From the NCBI RefSeq assembly GCF_008629685.1, contig NZ_VWSF01000002.1, forward strand, positions 1 through 64,000: a stretch of DNA of 64,000 nt, written 5' to 3'. The DNA comes from Adhaeribacter rhizoryzae. GTDB taxonomy: Bacteria > Bacteroidota > Bacteroidia > Cytophagales > Hymenobacteraceae. A program made the position numbers and the translations under genes. Below the pieces are notes generated by a model that was not told the DNA's origin, searched no databases, and was given only the letters and a program-made list of their open reading frames with translations. Below, one piece after another: positions 55,976 to 64,000 of the stretch. The first letter of the stretch is position 1; every line of letters begins with the position of its first letter.

Positions 55976-56263
55976 TTAATCTAGTACTTTGGGTACTCTA
56001 AAATAATCGGAATCTTTCTTAGGCGCGTTGCGCAAACCTTCTTCGTGCGAAATGGCATTAAACGCTACATCTTCGCGCAGCACGTTTACTTCTTCCGACA
56101 TGTGGGTTAAAGGTTCTACGGCCGAGGTATCCAGTTCGCGCAGTTTATCCATCCAGTCCAGAATCTTGTTCAGGTCCTGCAGCATTTCCTGTTCTTTGGT
56201 TTCGTCAAATTCCAGACGGGCTAAGTGTGCTAGTTTCCGGATGGTTTGTATATCGATGTTCAT
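55976..56263 (-). CDS. gatC: Asp-tRNA(Asn)/Glu-tRNA(Gln) amidotransferase subunit C
   Basis: Small assembly subunit (95 aa) of GatCAB, which converts mischarged Glu-tRNA-Gln or Asp-tRNA-Asn to the amide form. The N-terminal helix IRKLAHLARLEFDETKEQ and the middle LDWMDKLRELDTSAVEPLTH are typical, as is the C-terminal DYFRVPKVLD. Its start overlaps the 3' end of the acyltransferase gene by 59 bp in another frame; gatA/gatB are elsewhere. Confidence 0.93.
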   Translation of the reverse strand: MNIDIQTIRKLAHLARLEFDETKEQEMLQDLNKILDWMDKLRELDTSAVEPLTHMSEEVNVLREDVAFNAISHEEGLRNAPKKDSDYFRVPKVLD

Positions 56264-57005
56264 GTACGTGTTTGGTTAATTCGTTTTGAATAATGGTAAA
56301 AGTTTTATTTTTCAGAGCAGGTAAATCGGCCAGTGTTAAACCAACCGTTGAGATTGGTTCGTGAATGATTAATTTAAGCGGGTGCCACCGCACAATAAAT
56401 TTGCCGTCTACATCGGGTAAAAATATATGGTTAAACGGCATGGTAACAGGCACCAATGGCGTTTGCGTTTCGATGGCTAATTTAAAAGGTCCGTCTTTAA
56501 AGGGCAGCATTTCTACGCCGGCCGTTTCGGCAATAGTACCTTCCGGGAAAATAACAATGCTCCGGCCCTCGGCTACGGTTTTTTTAGAACGAATATAAGA
56601 ACGCGCGCTGCTTACGGGGTTGCGCCGATCGACGGTAATATATAATTTTTTGTAAATAGGTCCCCACAGAGGCACTTTGGCCAAACCTTCTTTCCCTACA
56701 AAATTCAGAAAGCCCGGTATGGTTTGCAGGAGCAAGGGAATATCGATGTAAGAGCTGTGGTTGGGCGTGAATACGTAAGTCTTGTTGGGGTTTATATGCT
56801 GCCGCCCGTGTATGGTAACCGATAAGCCGTAGAGCCTCAGTTGCACCGCCGACCAAAGCCGGTTGAGGGTATGGGCATATTTGTACCAGGCCGGACGCGA
56901 CGTGAAAAGCAAGAATAGCGGATAAAACAGGAAAAACGGCACCAGGAAAGAAACCACACACCAGGCGGCATAAATTTTCCGGAATAGCGCAACTACAAAT
57001 CTCAT
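56205..57005 (-). CDS. plsC: 1-acyl-sn-glycerol-3-phosphate acyltransferase (PlsC family)
   Basis: Adds the second acyl chain to lysophosphatidate. 266 aa from ATG 57005 (MRFVVALFRKIY); a GTG at 57041 would add 12 residues. Membrane segment about 10-35, catalytic NHSSYIDIP (HX4D box), the second motif FVGKEGLAKVPLWG, and FPEGTIAETAG (binding of glycerol phosphate). The last 19 codons overlap the start of gatC. Confidence 0.92.
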   Translation of the reverse strand: MRFVVALFRKIYAAWCVVSFLVPFFLFYPLFLLFTSRPAWYKYAHTLNRLWSAVQLRLYGLSVTIHGRQHINPNKTYVFTPNHSSYIDIPLLLQTIPGFLNFVGKEGLAKVPLWGPIYKKLYITVDRRNPVSSARSYIRSKKTVAEGRSIVIFPEGTIAETAGVEMLPFKDGPFKLAIETQTPLVPVTMPFNHIFLPDVDGKFIVRWHPLKLIIHEPISTVGLTLADLPALKNKTFTIIQNELTKHVHEHRYTNHPETSTLSPSGI

Positions 57006-57082
57006 CAGCCTCAAAATTAGGAATATTGTAGTTAAAACCACAGGGTAGGCCCAAAAATTCCGTAATGTTGCATTTTGCCCAT

Positions 57083-57643
57083 TTAAGGCTGCCGCTCGCT
57101 TAATATTTTGTGCGCTTTTAAAATGCCGGCTACACTAATGCAGTCGGTAATTTGGTTATCCATCACTAGCTGCACGGCTTCGGCAAAAGGTAATTTTTTT
57201 ATTTTGAGGTCTTCGGTTTCTTCAAATTCGGTTTCGCCGGCAATTAAGTCTTCGGCCAGAAAAACAAAACCTTCTTCGTCGGTAACGGAGTTGGAGGTGT
57301 GCAGGCGGGCAATATTGGTCCAGCGTTGGGCCGTAAAGCCAGTTTCTTCTTTCAACTCTCGCTTGGCCGATTCCAGCAAATCTATTTCTATTAAGCCGCC
57401 GCCCATGGGTATTTCCCAGGAATATTCGTTTAGGGCATAGCGATATTGCCCAATCAGGTACGTATTGCCCTCCGCATCTATGGGAATAATGCCAATGGCT
57501 TTGTTTTTCATGTGTACCACGCCGTAAATGCCCCGGCCTCCTTTAGGGTTAATTACTTGGTGTTCGCGGACGCTAATCCAGGGGTTGTCGTAAACAGATT
57601 CGGTAGAAAGGGTTTGCCAGGGGTTAACGTGTTCGTCGTGCAT
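57083..57643 (-). CDS. NUDIX hydrolase (ADP-ribose pyrophosphatase-like)
   Basis: 186 aa. Nudix box GGGLIEIDLLESAKRELKEETG matches G-x5-E-x7-REUxEExGU with one residue variation. TYLIGQYRYALNEYSWEIPMG before the box is typical of the ADP-sugar pyrophosphatase branch. It probably cleaves ADP-ribose or another nucleoside diphosphate derivative in the cytoplasm. It is followed by plsC/gatC after 78 bp; regulation not visible. Confidence 0.92.
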   Translation of the reverse strand: MHDEHVNPWQTLSTESVYDNPWISVREHQVINPKGGRGIYGVVHMKNKAIGIIPIDAEGNTYLIGQYRYALNEYSWEIPMGGGLIEIDLLESAKRELKEETGFTAQRWTNIARLHTSNSVTDEEGFVFLAEDLIAGETEFEETEDLKIKKLPFAEAVQLVMDNQITDCISVAGILKAHKILSERQP

Positions 57644-57733
57644 GAAAATATTGGCCTAGATAAAGCGTATTGTACCGGAATTTTAAATTTTGGTTGACCT
57701 GAATATTATTGCCGGGGCTTAAACCGGTCATTC

Positions 57734-58774
57734 TTAACTTTCGGGTTGGTGCCGGTATTCTTTAACGGTTTCTACAAAACAACGAACTTTATCCGGAGCA
57801 GTATCGGGGTACACGCCGTGCCCCAGGTTGGCAATGTGCCGGTCGGGGCCAAATGCCTGCAGCATTTTGTGGGTTTCGGCTTTTATCTGGTCGAAAGAGC
57901 CATACAGGGCACACGGGTCCAGGTTACCTTGCAAAGATTTATCTGGGCCAACGGCTTGCCGCGAAGTGGCAATATCCATGTTCCAGTCCAGGCCAACGAC
58001 GCTGCACGGGTAATGAGCAAAATCCGGAAGGGCAAAAAAAGCACCTTTGGCAAACACGGTAACTGGTACTTCGGTAATGGCGGCACAAATCTGGTTTATA
58101 TAAGGCCCGGAAAACTCGCGGTACTGCGCCGGCGAAAGAATGCCCGCCCACGAATCGAATATTTGGACCAGGTTGGCGCCGGCTACAACCTGAGCTTTTA
58201 AATAATTAATGGTAGTTTCGGTAATTTTTTGCAGCAGCAGGTGCGCCAATTGCGGCTCGGTGTACAGCATTTTGCGGGCTTTAGAGAACGTTTTAGAGCC
58301 GTGGCCTTCTACCATATAAGCCAAAATAGTCCAGGGGGCTCCGGCAAAACCCAGCAAGGGCACCCGGCCGTTCAAAGCTTTCTTCGTAATCCGGATAGCC
58401 TCGTATACGTATTCCAGTTCCAGGTGGGCCTCCGTTGAACGCAGTTCTTCCACATCGGCCAAACTCTGGATGGTTTTTGGGAAAGATGGTCCCCGCTGCT
58501 CTATCATATCGTAAGGCAAGCCCATAGCTTCGGGCACTACCAGAATATCTGAGAAAATAATAGCGGCATCCACATCCAGAATATCAACCGGCTGAATGGT
58601 AACTTCGGCGGCTAGTTCGGGCGTTTCGGCTAGTTCTTTAAAACCACTTACACTGCTGCGCACGGCGCGGTATTCGGGTAAAATCCGGCCAGCCTGGCGC
58701 ATCAGCCACACGGGGGTGCGTTCGGTTTTTTCGCCGCGGGCGGCACGTAAAAGCAAATCGTTTTTTAGCTGCAT
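57734..58774 (-). CDS. hemE: Uroporphyrinogen decarboxylase
   Basis: Decarboxylates the four acetates of uroporphyrinogen III to coproporphyrinogen III in heme synthesis. 346 aa. [17 protein letters not shown] carries the conserved Arg pair, [15 protein letters not shown] the catalytic Asp region, then [19 protein letters not shown] and the C-terminal [19 protein letters not shown]. All conserved elements are present. It lies 90 bp upstream of the NUDIX gene, on the same strand. Confidence 0.96.
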   Translation of the reverse strand: MQLKNDLLLRAARGEKTERTPVWLMRQAGRILPEYRAVRSSVSGFKELAETPELAAEVTIQPVDILDVDAAIIFSDILVVPEAMGLPYDMIEQRGPSFPKTIQSLADVEELRSTEAHLELEYVYEAIRITKKALNGRVPLLGFAGAPWTILAYMVEGHGSKTFSKARKMLYTEPQLAHLLLQKITETTINYLKAQVVAGANLVQIFDSWAGILSPAQYREFSGPYINQICAAITEVPVTVFAKGAFFALPDFAHYPCSVVGLDWNMDIATSRQAVGPDKSLQGNLDPCALYGSFDQIKAETHKMLQAFGPDRHIANLGHGVYPDTAPDKVRCFVETVKEYRHQPES

Positions 58775-59026
58775 CCTGCAAAGATAAGCGAACCGCCGAA
58801 AGGTTAAAATTTCTAAACTAAAAGTTAAGGCTTGAAAAGCAGTTCTGGTTAGAATAAATAAATCTGGTTATCAAAAGAAAGTTGGCAATGTCAGGAGGGA
58901 AATTAATTAAGAATTAATCTATGCCGAAGATTTTATCTGCTTTGTGTTTTGGTAAATAATATTTTTAAAATTAACCTTAAATTGGCCTAAATTAGCTTTT
59001 AAGCCCAAACGGTAAAAATATTTGTG

Positions 59027-60091
59027 ATGAAAAAAATATTCCCTGCCCTGATTTTTTGTTTGTTTTTGACCAATATGCTGCAAGCCCAGCCTGATTATAA
59101 AGGTAGGATAAAACGCATACACGAGAATATTTATCAGGTATTTTACGTGCCAGCTACCGGATATTTTACCGAAACCAATGTTAAAAGCAAGAACGACAAT
59201 CCGTTTTCGTACTTATGGCCTTTGTGCGGGTTAATTCAGGCAACAAACGAAATGGAGCAACTGGAGCCCTCTAAAAAATACATGGAGCCGGTGGTAAAAG
59301 CCATTAACCAATATTACAATCCTAATCCGCCGGCGCCGGGCTACCAGGCCATGATATTTAAAGCAAAACCCGATACCCGCTACATCGACGATAACCAGTG
59401 GATAGGGATTGCTTACATGGATGCGTATGCCCGCACAAAAAATAAAAAGTACCTGACGCTAGCCGAAGAAATTTACCGCTTTATGCTTACTGGTTACGAT
59501 CAGGCTTCGGGCGGCGGCTTATACTGGCGCGAAAACGATAAAACCACCAAAAATACCTGCTCCAACGGCCCCGGCATTATTCTGGCTTTACAACTGTACC
59601 AAGCTACCAAGCAACAGCAATATTTAAAATTAGCCCAGGACTTATACACCTGGACGAACAAGTACCTGCTTGCACCGGAAGGCGTTTATTACGATGCCGT
59701 AAAATTGCCCAGCCTGAAAATTGACTCGGCTACTTATACTTATAATACGGGCACCATGCTGGAATCGAACGTAATGCTTTATACCATTACTAAAAACAAA
59801 AGATATTTGCAGGAAGCACAGCGCATAGCCCAGGCCGCCGAGAAATATTTTTACAAGAAAAACAAATTGCCCGATCATTATTGGTTCAATGCCGTGTTTT
59901 TGCGGGGGTACCTGGCCTTATATAAGGTAGATAAAAACAAAAAGCAGTTGCAGTTTATAATAGATGATGCCGAACGGATTTGGCAACAGGAACGCAATGA
60001 GCAGGATTTATTGGGCAAAAAACAAGAGAAAACATTAATTGATCAGGCCGGTATGCTGGAAATTTACGCCCGACTGGCTCGCCTGAAATAA
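59027..60091 (+). CDS. Glycoside hydrolase family 76 (alpha-1,6-mannanase-like)
   Basis: 354 aa with signal peptide (1-21, MLQAQ). Helical (alpha/alpha)6 barrel with the catalytic Asp pair in RYIDDNQWIGIAYMDAYA (Asp121-Asp122), WRENDKTTKNTCSNGPGIIL and YTYNTGTMLESNVML in the active-site groove. GH76 cleaves alpha-1,6-mannan backbones such as those of yeast cell wall; it is a single gene here, not in a Sus operon. ATG 59027 was preferred to the GTG three bases earlier. Upstream is a divergent promoter region with hemE. Confidence 0.88.
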   Translation: MKKIFPALIFCLFLTNMLQAQPDYKGRIKRIHENIYQVFYVPATGYFTETNVKSKNDNPFSYLWPLCGLIQATNEMEQLEPSKKYMEPVVKAINQYYNPNPPAPGYQAMIFKAKPDTRYIDDNQWIGIAYMDAYARTKNKKYLTLAEEIYRFMLTGYDQASGGGLYWRENDKTTKNTCSNGPGIILALQLYQATKQQQYLKLAQDLYTWTNKYLLAPEGVYYDAVKLPSLKIDSATYTYNTGTMLESNVMLYTITKNKRYLQEAQRIAQAAEKYFYKKNKLPDHYWFNAVFLRGYLALYKVDKNKKQLQFIIDDAERIWQQERNEQDLLGKKQEKTLIDQAGMLEIYARLARLK

Positions 60092-60383
60092 CTGAAATAG
60101 TTAGGGTTAAGTTTATTTTTTAATGCTAATGCAAGTTTGAAGAGTTTAGAGGTTTTTTCAATTCAGATAAAATATTCTTCTATTTCTTATTGACATTGAG
60201 CCTACAACTGTCATTCAGGAGGAAACTATTTGGCTACCTGCTACATCGGTTCCTCCTGAATAACAGCTGTGGATTGCTTAAACGCCTATATTCTTTTACT
60301 TAAAGGAATATTGGTAAAATGCTTAGTCTTAAGATTACAGGTAATTAGAGCCGTGTATAAGCTTAAGCGCGGAAGTCCTGCAT
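60092..60383. other. Convergent intergenic region
   Basis: Between the GH76 and MarC genes; contains the dispersed repeat at 60210-60264 and no gene. Confidence 0.5.
60210..60264. repeat. Dispersed palindromic intergenic repeat, copy 5
   Basis: gtcattcaggaggaa (60210-60224) pairs with ttcctcctgaataac (60250-60264), one mismatch. The interior ttggctacctgc is shared with copy 1, and the downstream agctgtggattgcttaaac with copy 3. Confidence 0.68.
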
Positions 60384-61004
60384 TTACGCTTTAAATAAAG
60401 CAATAAGCGCCGAAGTAATAAAATTAGCTCCAATCGCCAGCGTAATAAACCCCATTATTTTAGAGAGCGCGGCTAGGCCGGCTTTTCCCATTACCTGTAC
60501 CAACCGCGGAGAAGAAATTAAAATAAAATAACTGGCTACCGCTACCAGAATAATAGCTATTAAAGTAATGGCCATATTCAGGTACGAGAGCGATTTGGTA
60601 AACATCCCAATACTTACGGCAATAGCGCCGGGTCCCGAAAGCATGGGCATAGCCAAGGGCGTAAAGGAAATATCAGTCTTCTGGCGGCCTTCTTCTTCCA
60701 CATCTTTCGATATTTTCCGGCCCGGCTCAGATTTGGTCGCTAATAAATCGAAACCTGCTTTAAACAGCATAATGCCCCCGGCAATGCGCAAATCGTGGAT
60801 GCGCAAACCAAAAAAGTTTAACACATACTGACCGGCAAAGAAAAATACCGCCAGAATTAAAACCATGTACATACTGGCTTGCAGGGCCATTTGGGTCCGG
60901 TGCCGGGGCGGATCGTCTTGGGTTAACGTAATAAATACCGGCATGGCGCCAAACGGGTTCACCACCGAAAAAAGGGCCGAGAAAGTTGCTAATAAAATTT
61001 CCAT
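60384..61004 (-). CDS. MarC family integral membrane protein
   Basis: 206 aa, six predicted helices; LLATFSALFSVVNPFGAMPV is the conserved N-terminal motif and ISFTPLAMPMLSGPGAIAVS the central one. The family was once thought to confer antibiotic resistance, but its function is unknown. Single gene. Confidence 0.92.
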   Translation of the reverse strand: MEILLATFSALFSVVNPFGAMPVFITLTQDDPPRHRTQMALQASMYMVLILAVFFFAGQYVLNFFGLRIHDLRIAGGIMLFKAGFDLLATKSEPGRKISKDVEEEGRQKTDISFTPLAMPMLSGPGAIAVSIGMFTKSLSYLNMAITLIAIILVAVASYFILISSPRLVQVMGKAGLAALSKIMGFITLAIGANFITSALIALFKA

Positions 61005-61359
61005 TATTTATGGGCAGATGCCGGGTAAAAGTAGGAATAGCTAACGAATTTCGCATTACGGCCAGGTAAAAGATTAGTTATTTCTTTGAACTTGGCATTT
61101 CAATATTTGTCCTGCTAGTCTATTAATATTTTTAGTATTTGTGTTTTGAATAGAATCTGACACCATTGGCAGTATTATCACTGCCAATCTTAAAACTTCT
61201 GCTCTTCAAACTTCTGCCAAACTAATTACTGGTTAAAACACAAAGCAAGGGCAGCGGTTTCATCTAATTTATGACACGTTAAACAGCTTATGCATATTAA
61301 AAAGTAAACCGCATTAAAGATTAATCCTTAATTTTGGCCAATATTTATTTTGTTTAAAA
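61005..61359. other. Upstream region of purK
   Basis: Between divergent MarC and purK; AT-rich. I see no repeat or clear purine-specific regulatory site. A tttggcc-n-tattttg pair just before purK may be part of its promoter. Confidence 0.35.
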
Positions 61360-62493
61360 ATGACTTACGGAGAAACCAGGTTAGGCATTTTGGGCGGCGG
61401 CCAGTTAGGCCGCATGTTGCTCCAAGCCGGCATCGACCTGAATTTATATACACTTATTCTGGACCCAGATGCGGATGCACCTTGCAAAAGTTTGTGCCAC
61501 GAGTTTTACCAGGGCAGCTTCGCCGATTTTAGTACGGTTTATAATTTTGGGAAAAAGTGCGATGTGCTGACCATTGAAATTGAACACGTAAACGTAGAAG
61601 CGCTTTTTAAACTGGAAGCTGAAGGCGTACGGGTTTACCCTAATCCCGAAGCTATCCGGATTATCCAGGATAAAGGTTTGCAGAAAGAATTTTACCAACA
61701 GCACCAAATTCCAACTGCCGATTTCCGGTTAGTAGCGAACAGAGTCGAAGTCGAACAAAACCAGGATTTTCTGCCGGTATTTCAGAAGTTACGCCGGTTT
61801 GGGTACGATGGCCGAGGCGTAACCCGGTTAGCTACGGCCGAAGATATTACCAAAGGATTTGATGAACCCTCGGTGCTGGAAAAACTGGTGCCTTTCGAAA
61901 AAGAAATTGCCGTAATAGCTGCCCGCAATGCCCGCGGCGAGGTAAGTTGTTTCCCGGTGGTAGAGCTTTCTTTTCACCCGGAGCACAACCTGGTAGATTA
62001 TTTGTTTTCGCCGGCCAATATTAGCCCCGCTATAGAGCAGGCGGCACAGGATTTGGCTACCCAGGTAATTCAGGCTTTTGATATGGTAGGTTTGTTAGCC
62101 GTAGAAATGTTTTTAACGCCAGCCGGCGAACTGCTGGTAAACGAAGTAGCTCCAAGACCCCACAACAGCGGCCACCATACTTATAAAGCCAACTATACTT
62201 CGCAGTTCGAACAACATTTGCGGGCCATCTTAAATTTGCCTTTGGGTAATACTGGTTTGCATAGTGCCGCTGTAATGCTCAACTTACTTGGCGAAGCCGG
62301 TTTTTCCGGGGAAGCGCAGTACGAAGGGGCTGATGCAGCTTTGGCAGTGTCGGGTGTTACCATTCATTTATACGGCAAAAAATATACCCGGCCTTTCCGT
62401 AAAATGGGTCACCTCACCATTACCGCGCCAACAGTGGCCGAAGCCCGGCAAAAAGCCGAACACGTAAGAAATTTAGTTAAAGTAAAAGCATGA
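61360..62493 (+). CDS. purK: 5-(carboxyamino)imidazole ribonucleotide synthase
   Basis: ATP-grasp enzyme of de novo purine synthesis: AIR + bicarbonate + ATP to N5-CAIR. 377 aa. [19 protein letters not shown] is the N-terminal fold, [10 protein letters not shown] and [18 protein letters not shown] the ATP-grasp core, [13 protein letters not shown] the metal-binding segment. Its TGA overlaps the purE start by 4 bp, so the two are translationally coupled. Confidence 0.96.
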   Translation: MTYGETRLGILGGGQLGRMLLQAGIDLNLYTLILDPDADAPCKSLCHEFYQGSFADFSTVYNFGKKCDVLTIEIEHVNVEALFKLEAEGVRVYPNPEAIRIIQDKGLQKEFYQQHQIPTADFRLVANRVEVEQNQDFLPVFQKLRRFGYDGRGVTRLATAEDITKGFDEPSVLEKLVPFEKEIAVIAARNARGEVSCFPVVELSFHPEHNLVDYLFSPANISPAIEQAAQDLATQVIQAFDMVGLLAVEMFLTPAGELLVNEVAPRPHNSGHHTYKANYTSQFEQHLRAILNLPLGNTGLHSAAVMLNLLGEAGFSGEAQYEGADAALAVSGVTIHLYGKKYTRPFRKMGHLTITAPTVAEARQKAEHVRNLVKVKA

Positions 62494-63023
62494 GCACAAC
62501 TCCACAAGCTTCTCAAACCCCGGTTGTAGGAATTATTATGGGCAGCCAGTCCGATTTAAAAGTTATGCAGCCGGCCGCCGATATTTTAAAAGGGTTTAAT
62601 ATTCCGTTCGAAATAACCATTGTATCGGCCCACCGCACGCCCCATCGCATGTTCGAGTACGCCGAAAATGCCCGGCAGCGGGGTTTAAAAGTAATTATTG
62701 CCGGTGCCGGCGGAGCAGCGCATTTGCCCGGCATGGTCGCTGCTATTACCACCTTACCCGTTATTGGGGTGCCGGTAAAATCCAGTAATTCCATTGATGG
62801 CTGGGATTCGGTTTTATCTATTCTGCAAATGCCTACCGGGGTGCCTGTGGCCACTGTAGCCCTGAACGGCGCCGCCAATGCCGGTTTACTTGCTGCCCAA
62901 ATATTAAGTACAGCCAACCCAACAATTGCTGAAGCTTTAACACAACACCGCGAAACCCAGAAAAACAAAGTAATGCAATCCGTTGAAGAACTGCGGCAAA
63001 GCAATTTGGGCGCAGCAGAATAA
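62490..63023 (+). CDS. purE: N5-carboxyaminoimidazole ribonucleotide mutase
   Basis: Converts N5-CAIR, the PurK product, to CAIR. 177 aa. [20 protein letters not shown] has the conserved Ser/Asp, [17 protein letters not shown] the conserved His, and [20 protein letters not shown] the substrate loop: a class I PurE. Starts inside the purK stop codon (ATGA overlap). Confidence 0.96.
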   Translation: MSTTPQASQTPVVGIIMGSQSDLKVMQPAADILKGFNIPFEITIVSAHRTPHRMFEYAENARQRGLKVIIAGAGGAAHLPGMVAAITTLPVIGVPVKSSNSIDGWDSVLSILQMPTGVPVATVALNGAANAGLLAAQILSTANPTIAEALTQHRETQKNKVMQSVEELRQSNLGAAE

Positions 63024-63038
63024 AATAATAATATAGGC

Positions 63039-64000
63039 ATGACCGAACAGCCACCCCGGTTGTTTTACCCGGCCTTAACCGGTTTGCGGTTTGTGGCTGC
63101 CTCCATGGTGTTTGTGCTGCATTACAAGAGTGGCATTTTTCCGGCTGCCCCGGTTTGGCTGGCTAATTTATTAGGCGAGTTTCATACCGGGGTAGCCATT
63201 TTTTTTGTACTCAGCGGTTTTCTCATAACCCACCAGTACCTGCATTATAATTTTACCTCGGTTAGTAAATATTCTGCCTACCTGCTTATACGGTTGGGGC
63301 GTATTTTGCCTCTGTATATTCCGGTATTTTTGGAGGTACACAGCCGTTGGCTTTTTGCCGTACCCGATTTGTTTTTGCATTTAACGCTACTAAAAGGCTT
63401 TTTCAAAAAAGTGCACCTAACCGGGGTAATACAGTCCTGGACCTTAACCGTAGAACTTACTTTTTACGTACTCGCACCCTTGCTTTTTTGGCTGGCCCGC
63501 AAAGGTACTTTGCTGCTCCCATATATTTTTGCACTGCTAACCGGGATAATATTAACTGGCATTGGTTTTGGCTTGAGTACGCTTGGCCATAACCCGTTCG
63601 GCTTTATGCCCGATTTTGCTTTTACTGCCTTGAGTACCTTCTTTGGCCGCGCTACCGAGTTTTTTGTAGGCATGGGGTTGGCCTATTACATCAATTCCCA
63701 ACATAATATTTCACGCATTTCCGCTCCGGTTACGGGTTTTTTCACCTACAGCGGTTTAGGCTTGTTCTGGTTGTTGTTATTCCTGATTTCAACAGGAGCC
63801 AATGGTAACCAGGCGGGCATTAACACTTGGTACGGATTATTGCTGCATAACTTGTTTTTGCCATTGGGTATTGGACTGCTGCTGTTCGGGTTGATGTACG
63901 AGAAAACCTGGCTGAGTCAAATACTTTCTTCGCGCCTCTTTATTTTGCTGGGCAATGCTTCTTACGCTTTTTACCTCTTGCATTTGGGCCGGGCCGGAAA
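63039..64000 (+). CDS. Acyltransferase 3 (OafA/YrhL) family membrane protein, 3' end outside the window
   Basis: ATG at 63039, 15 bp after purE, open to the window end, so at least 320 aa and incomplete. FYPALTGLRFVAASMVFVLHY is the N-terminal helix with the conserved Arg and His, GVAIFFVLSGFLITHQY the next, and SWTLTVELTFYVLAPLL and LLGNASYAFYLLHLG are also typical. These multi-helix enzymes transfer acyl groups to extracytoplasmic sugars, for example on lipopolysaccharide. Its job next to purKE is unrelated to purines as far as I can see. Confidence 0.88.
   Translation, partial: MTEQPPRLFYPALTGLRFVAASMVFVLHYKSGIFPAAPVWLANLLGEFHTGVAIFFVLSGFLITHQYLHYNFTSVSKYSAYLLIRLGRILPLYIPVFLEVHSRWLFAVPDLFLHLTLLKGFFKKVHLTGVIQSWTLTVELTFYVLAPLLFWLARKGTLLLPYIFALLTGIILTGIGFGLSTLGHNPFGFMPDFAFTALSTFFGRATEFFVGMGLAYYINSQHNISRISAPVTGFFTYSGLGLFWLLLFLISTGANGNQAGINTWYGLLLHNLFLPLGIGLLLFGLMYEKTWLSQILSSRLFILLGNASYAFYLLHLGRAG

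Noticed and set aside
58919-59122. Minus-strand 67-codon frame opposite the GH76 start
   Set aside because: Overlaps the promoter and signal peptide of the GH76 gene; composition is a by-product of AT-rich DNA.
1-64000. CRISPR array, rRNA operon or prophage
   Set aside because: No regularly spaced direct repeats, no rRNA-like stretches and no phage structural or integrase genes were found.

Overview
The window looks like a chromosomal segment from a Bacteroidota bacterium, most likely order Cytophagales and family Hymenobacteraceae (inference). The signs are four SusC/TonB-dependent receptors, three of them with SusD lipoproteins, surface lipoproteins of the Lipid_bd, DUF5012-like and DUF4249 kinds, type IX secretion components (PorQ, a PorE-like OmpA protein), an RF2 gene with the classical +1 frameshift, and promoters of the TTG / TAnnTTTG type. 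No rRNA operon, CRISPR array or prophage is visible.

Layout. 1-0.6 kb: 3' part of an IS4-family transposase cut by the window edge. 1.1-7.0 kb: a stretch with a cysteine/sulfur theme. A 28-codon ORF ending in four consecutive Cys codons lies in the leader of a stand-alone TonB-dependent receptor. It is followed by an unknown 187-aa protein, a degenerate tRNA-Cys-like gene (GCA in the anticodon position), a thiol peroxiredoxin and a TauE/SafE-type (sulfite/organosulfur) exporter. This is the best candidate for an undescribed system. 7.0-13.3 kb: a SusC/SusD locus with a secreted alpha/beta hydrolase and a remnant of a basic-secretory-protein peptidase. 13.9-20.4 kb: PH-like membrane protein, OsmC, GH3-like protein, Dxr, RseP and a LysM protein. 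21-28.4 kb: PorE-like protein, Lon, frameshifted PorQ, HslU. 28.5-31.2 kb: a short-chain dehydrogenase, then an AT-rich cassette-like island (transposase-like remnant, lipoprotein hydrolase, unknown membrane protein). 31.3-47.2 kb: three nutrient-uptake operons on the minus strand: TonB receptor + DUF4249; SusC-SusD-DUF5012-Lipid_bd; SusC-SusD-Lipid_bd. The last two are paralogous and end in similar terminators. 48.5-64 kb: mostly housekeeping genes: RF2, IlvE, cobalamin adenosyltransferase, LolD/MacB-type ATPase, a 1016-aa membrane-TPR protein, GatC overlapping a PlsC-type acyltransferase, NUDIX, HemE, a GH76 enzyme, MarC, PurK-PurE and an acyltransferase-3 cut by the window end.

Five copies of a short palindromic intergenic repeat (ends GTYATTC/GAATRAC or a GTCAT..GAGC variant) are scattered between genes. 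Genes read as pseudogenes or remnants are the basic-secretory-protein tail, porQ (one-base frameshift), a transposase-like C-terminus near 29.3 kb and a start-less membrane-protein fragment near 41.6 kb. All product names rest on motif and family recognition by eye; no database search was run.
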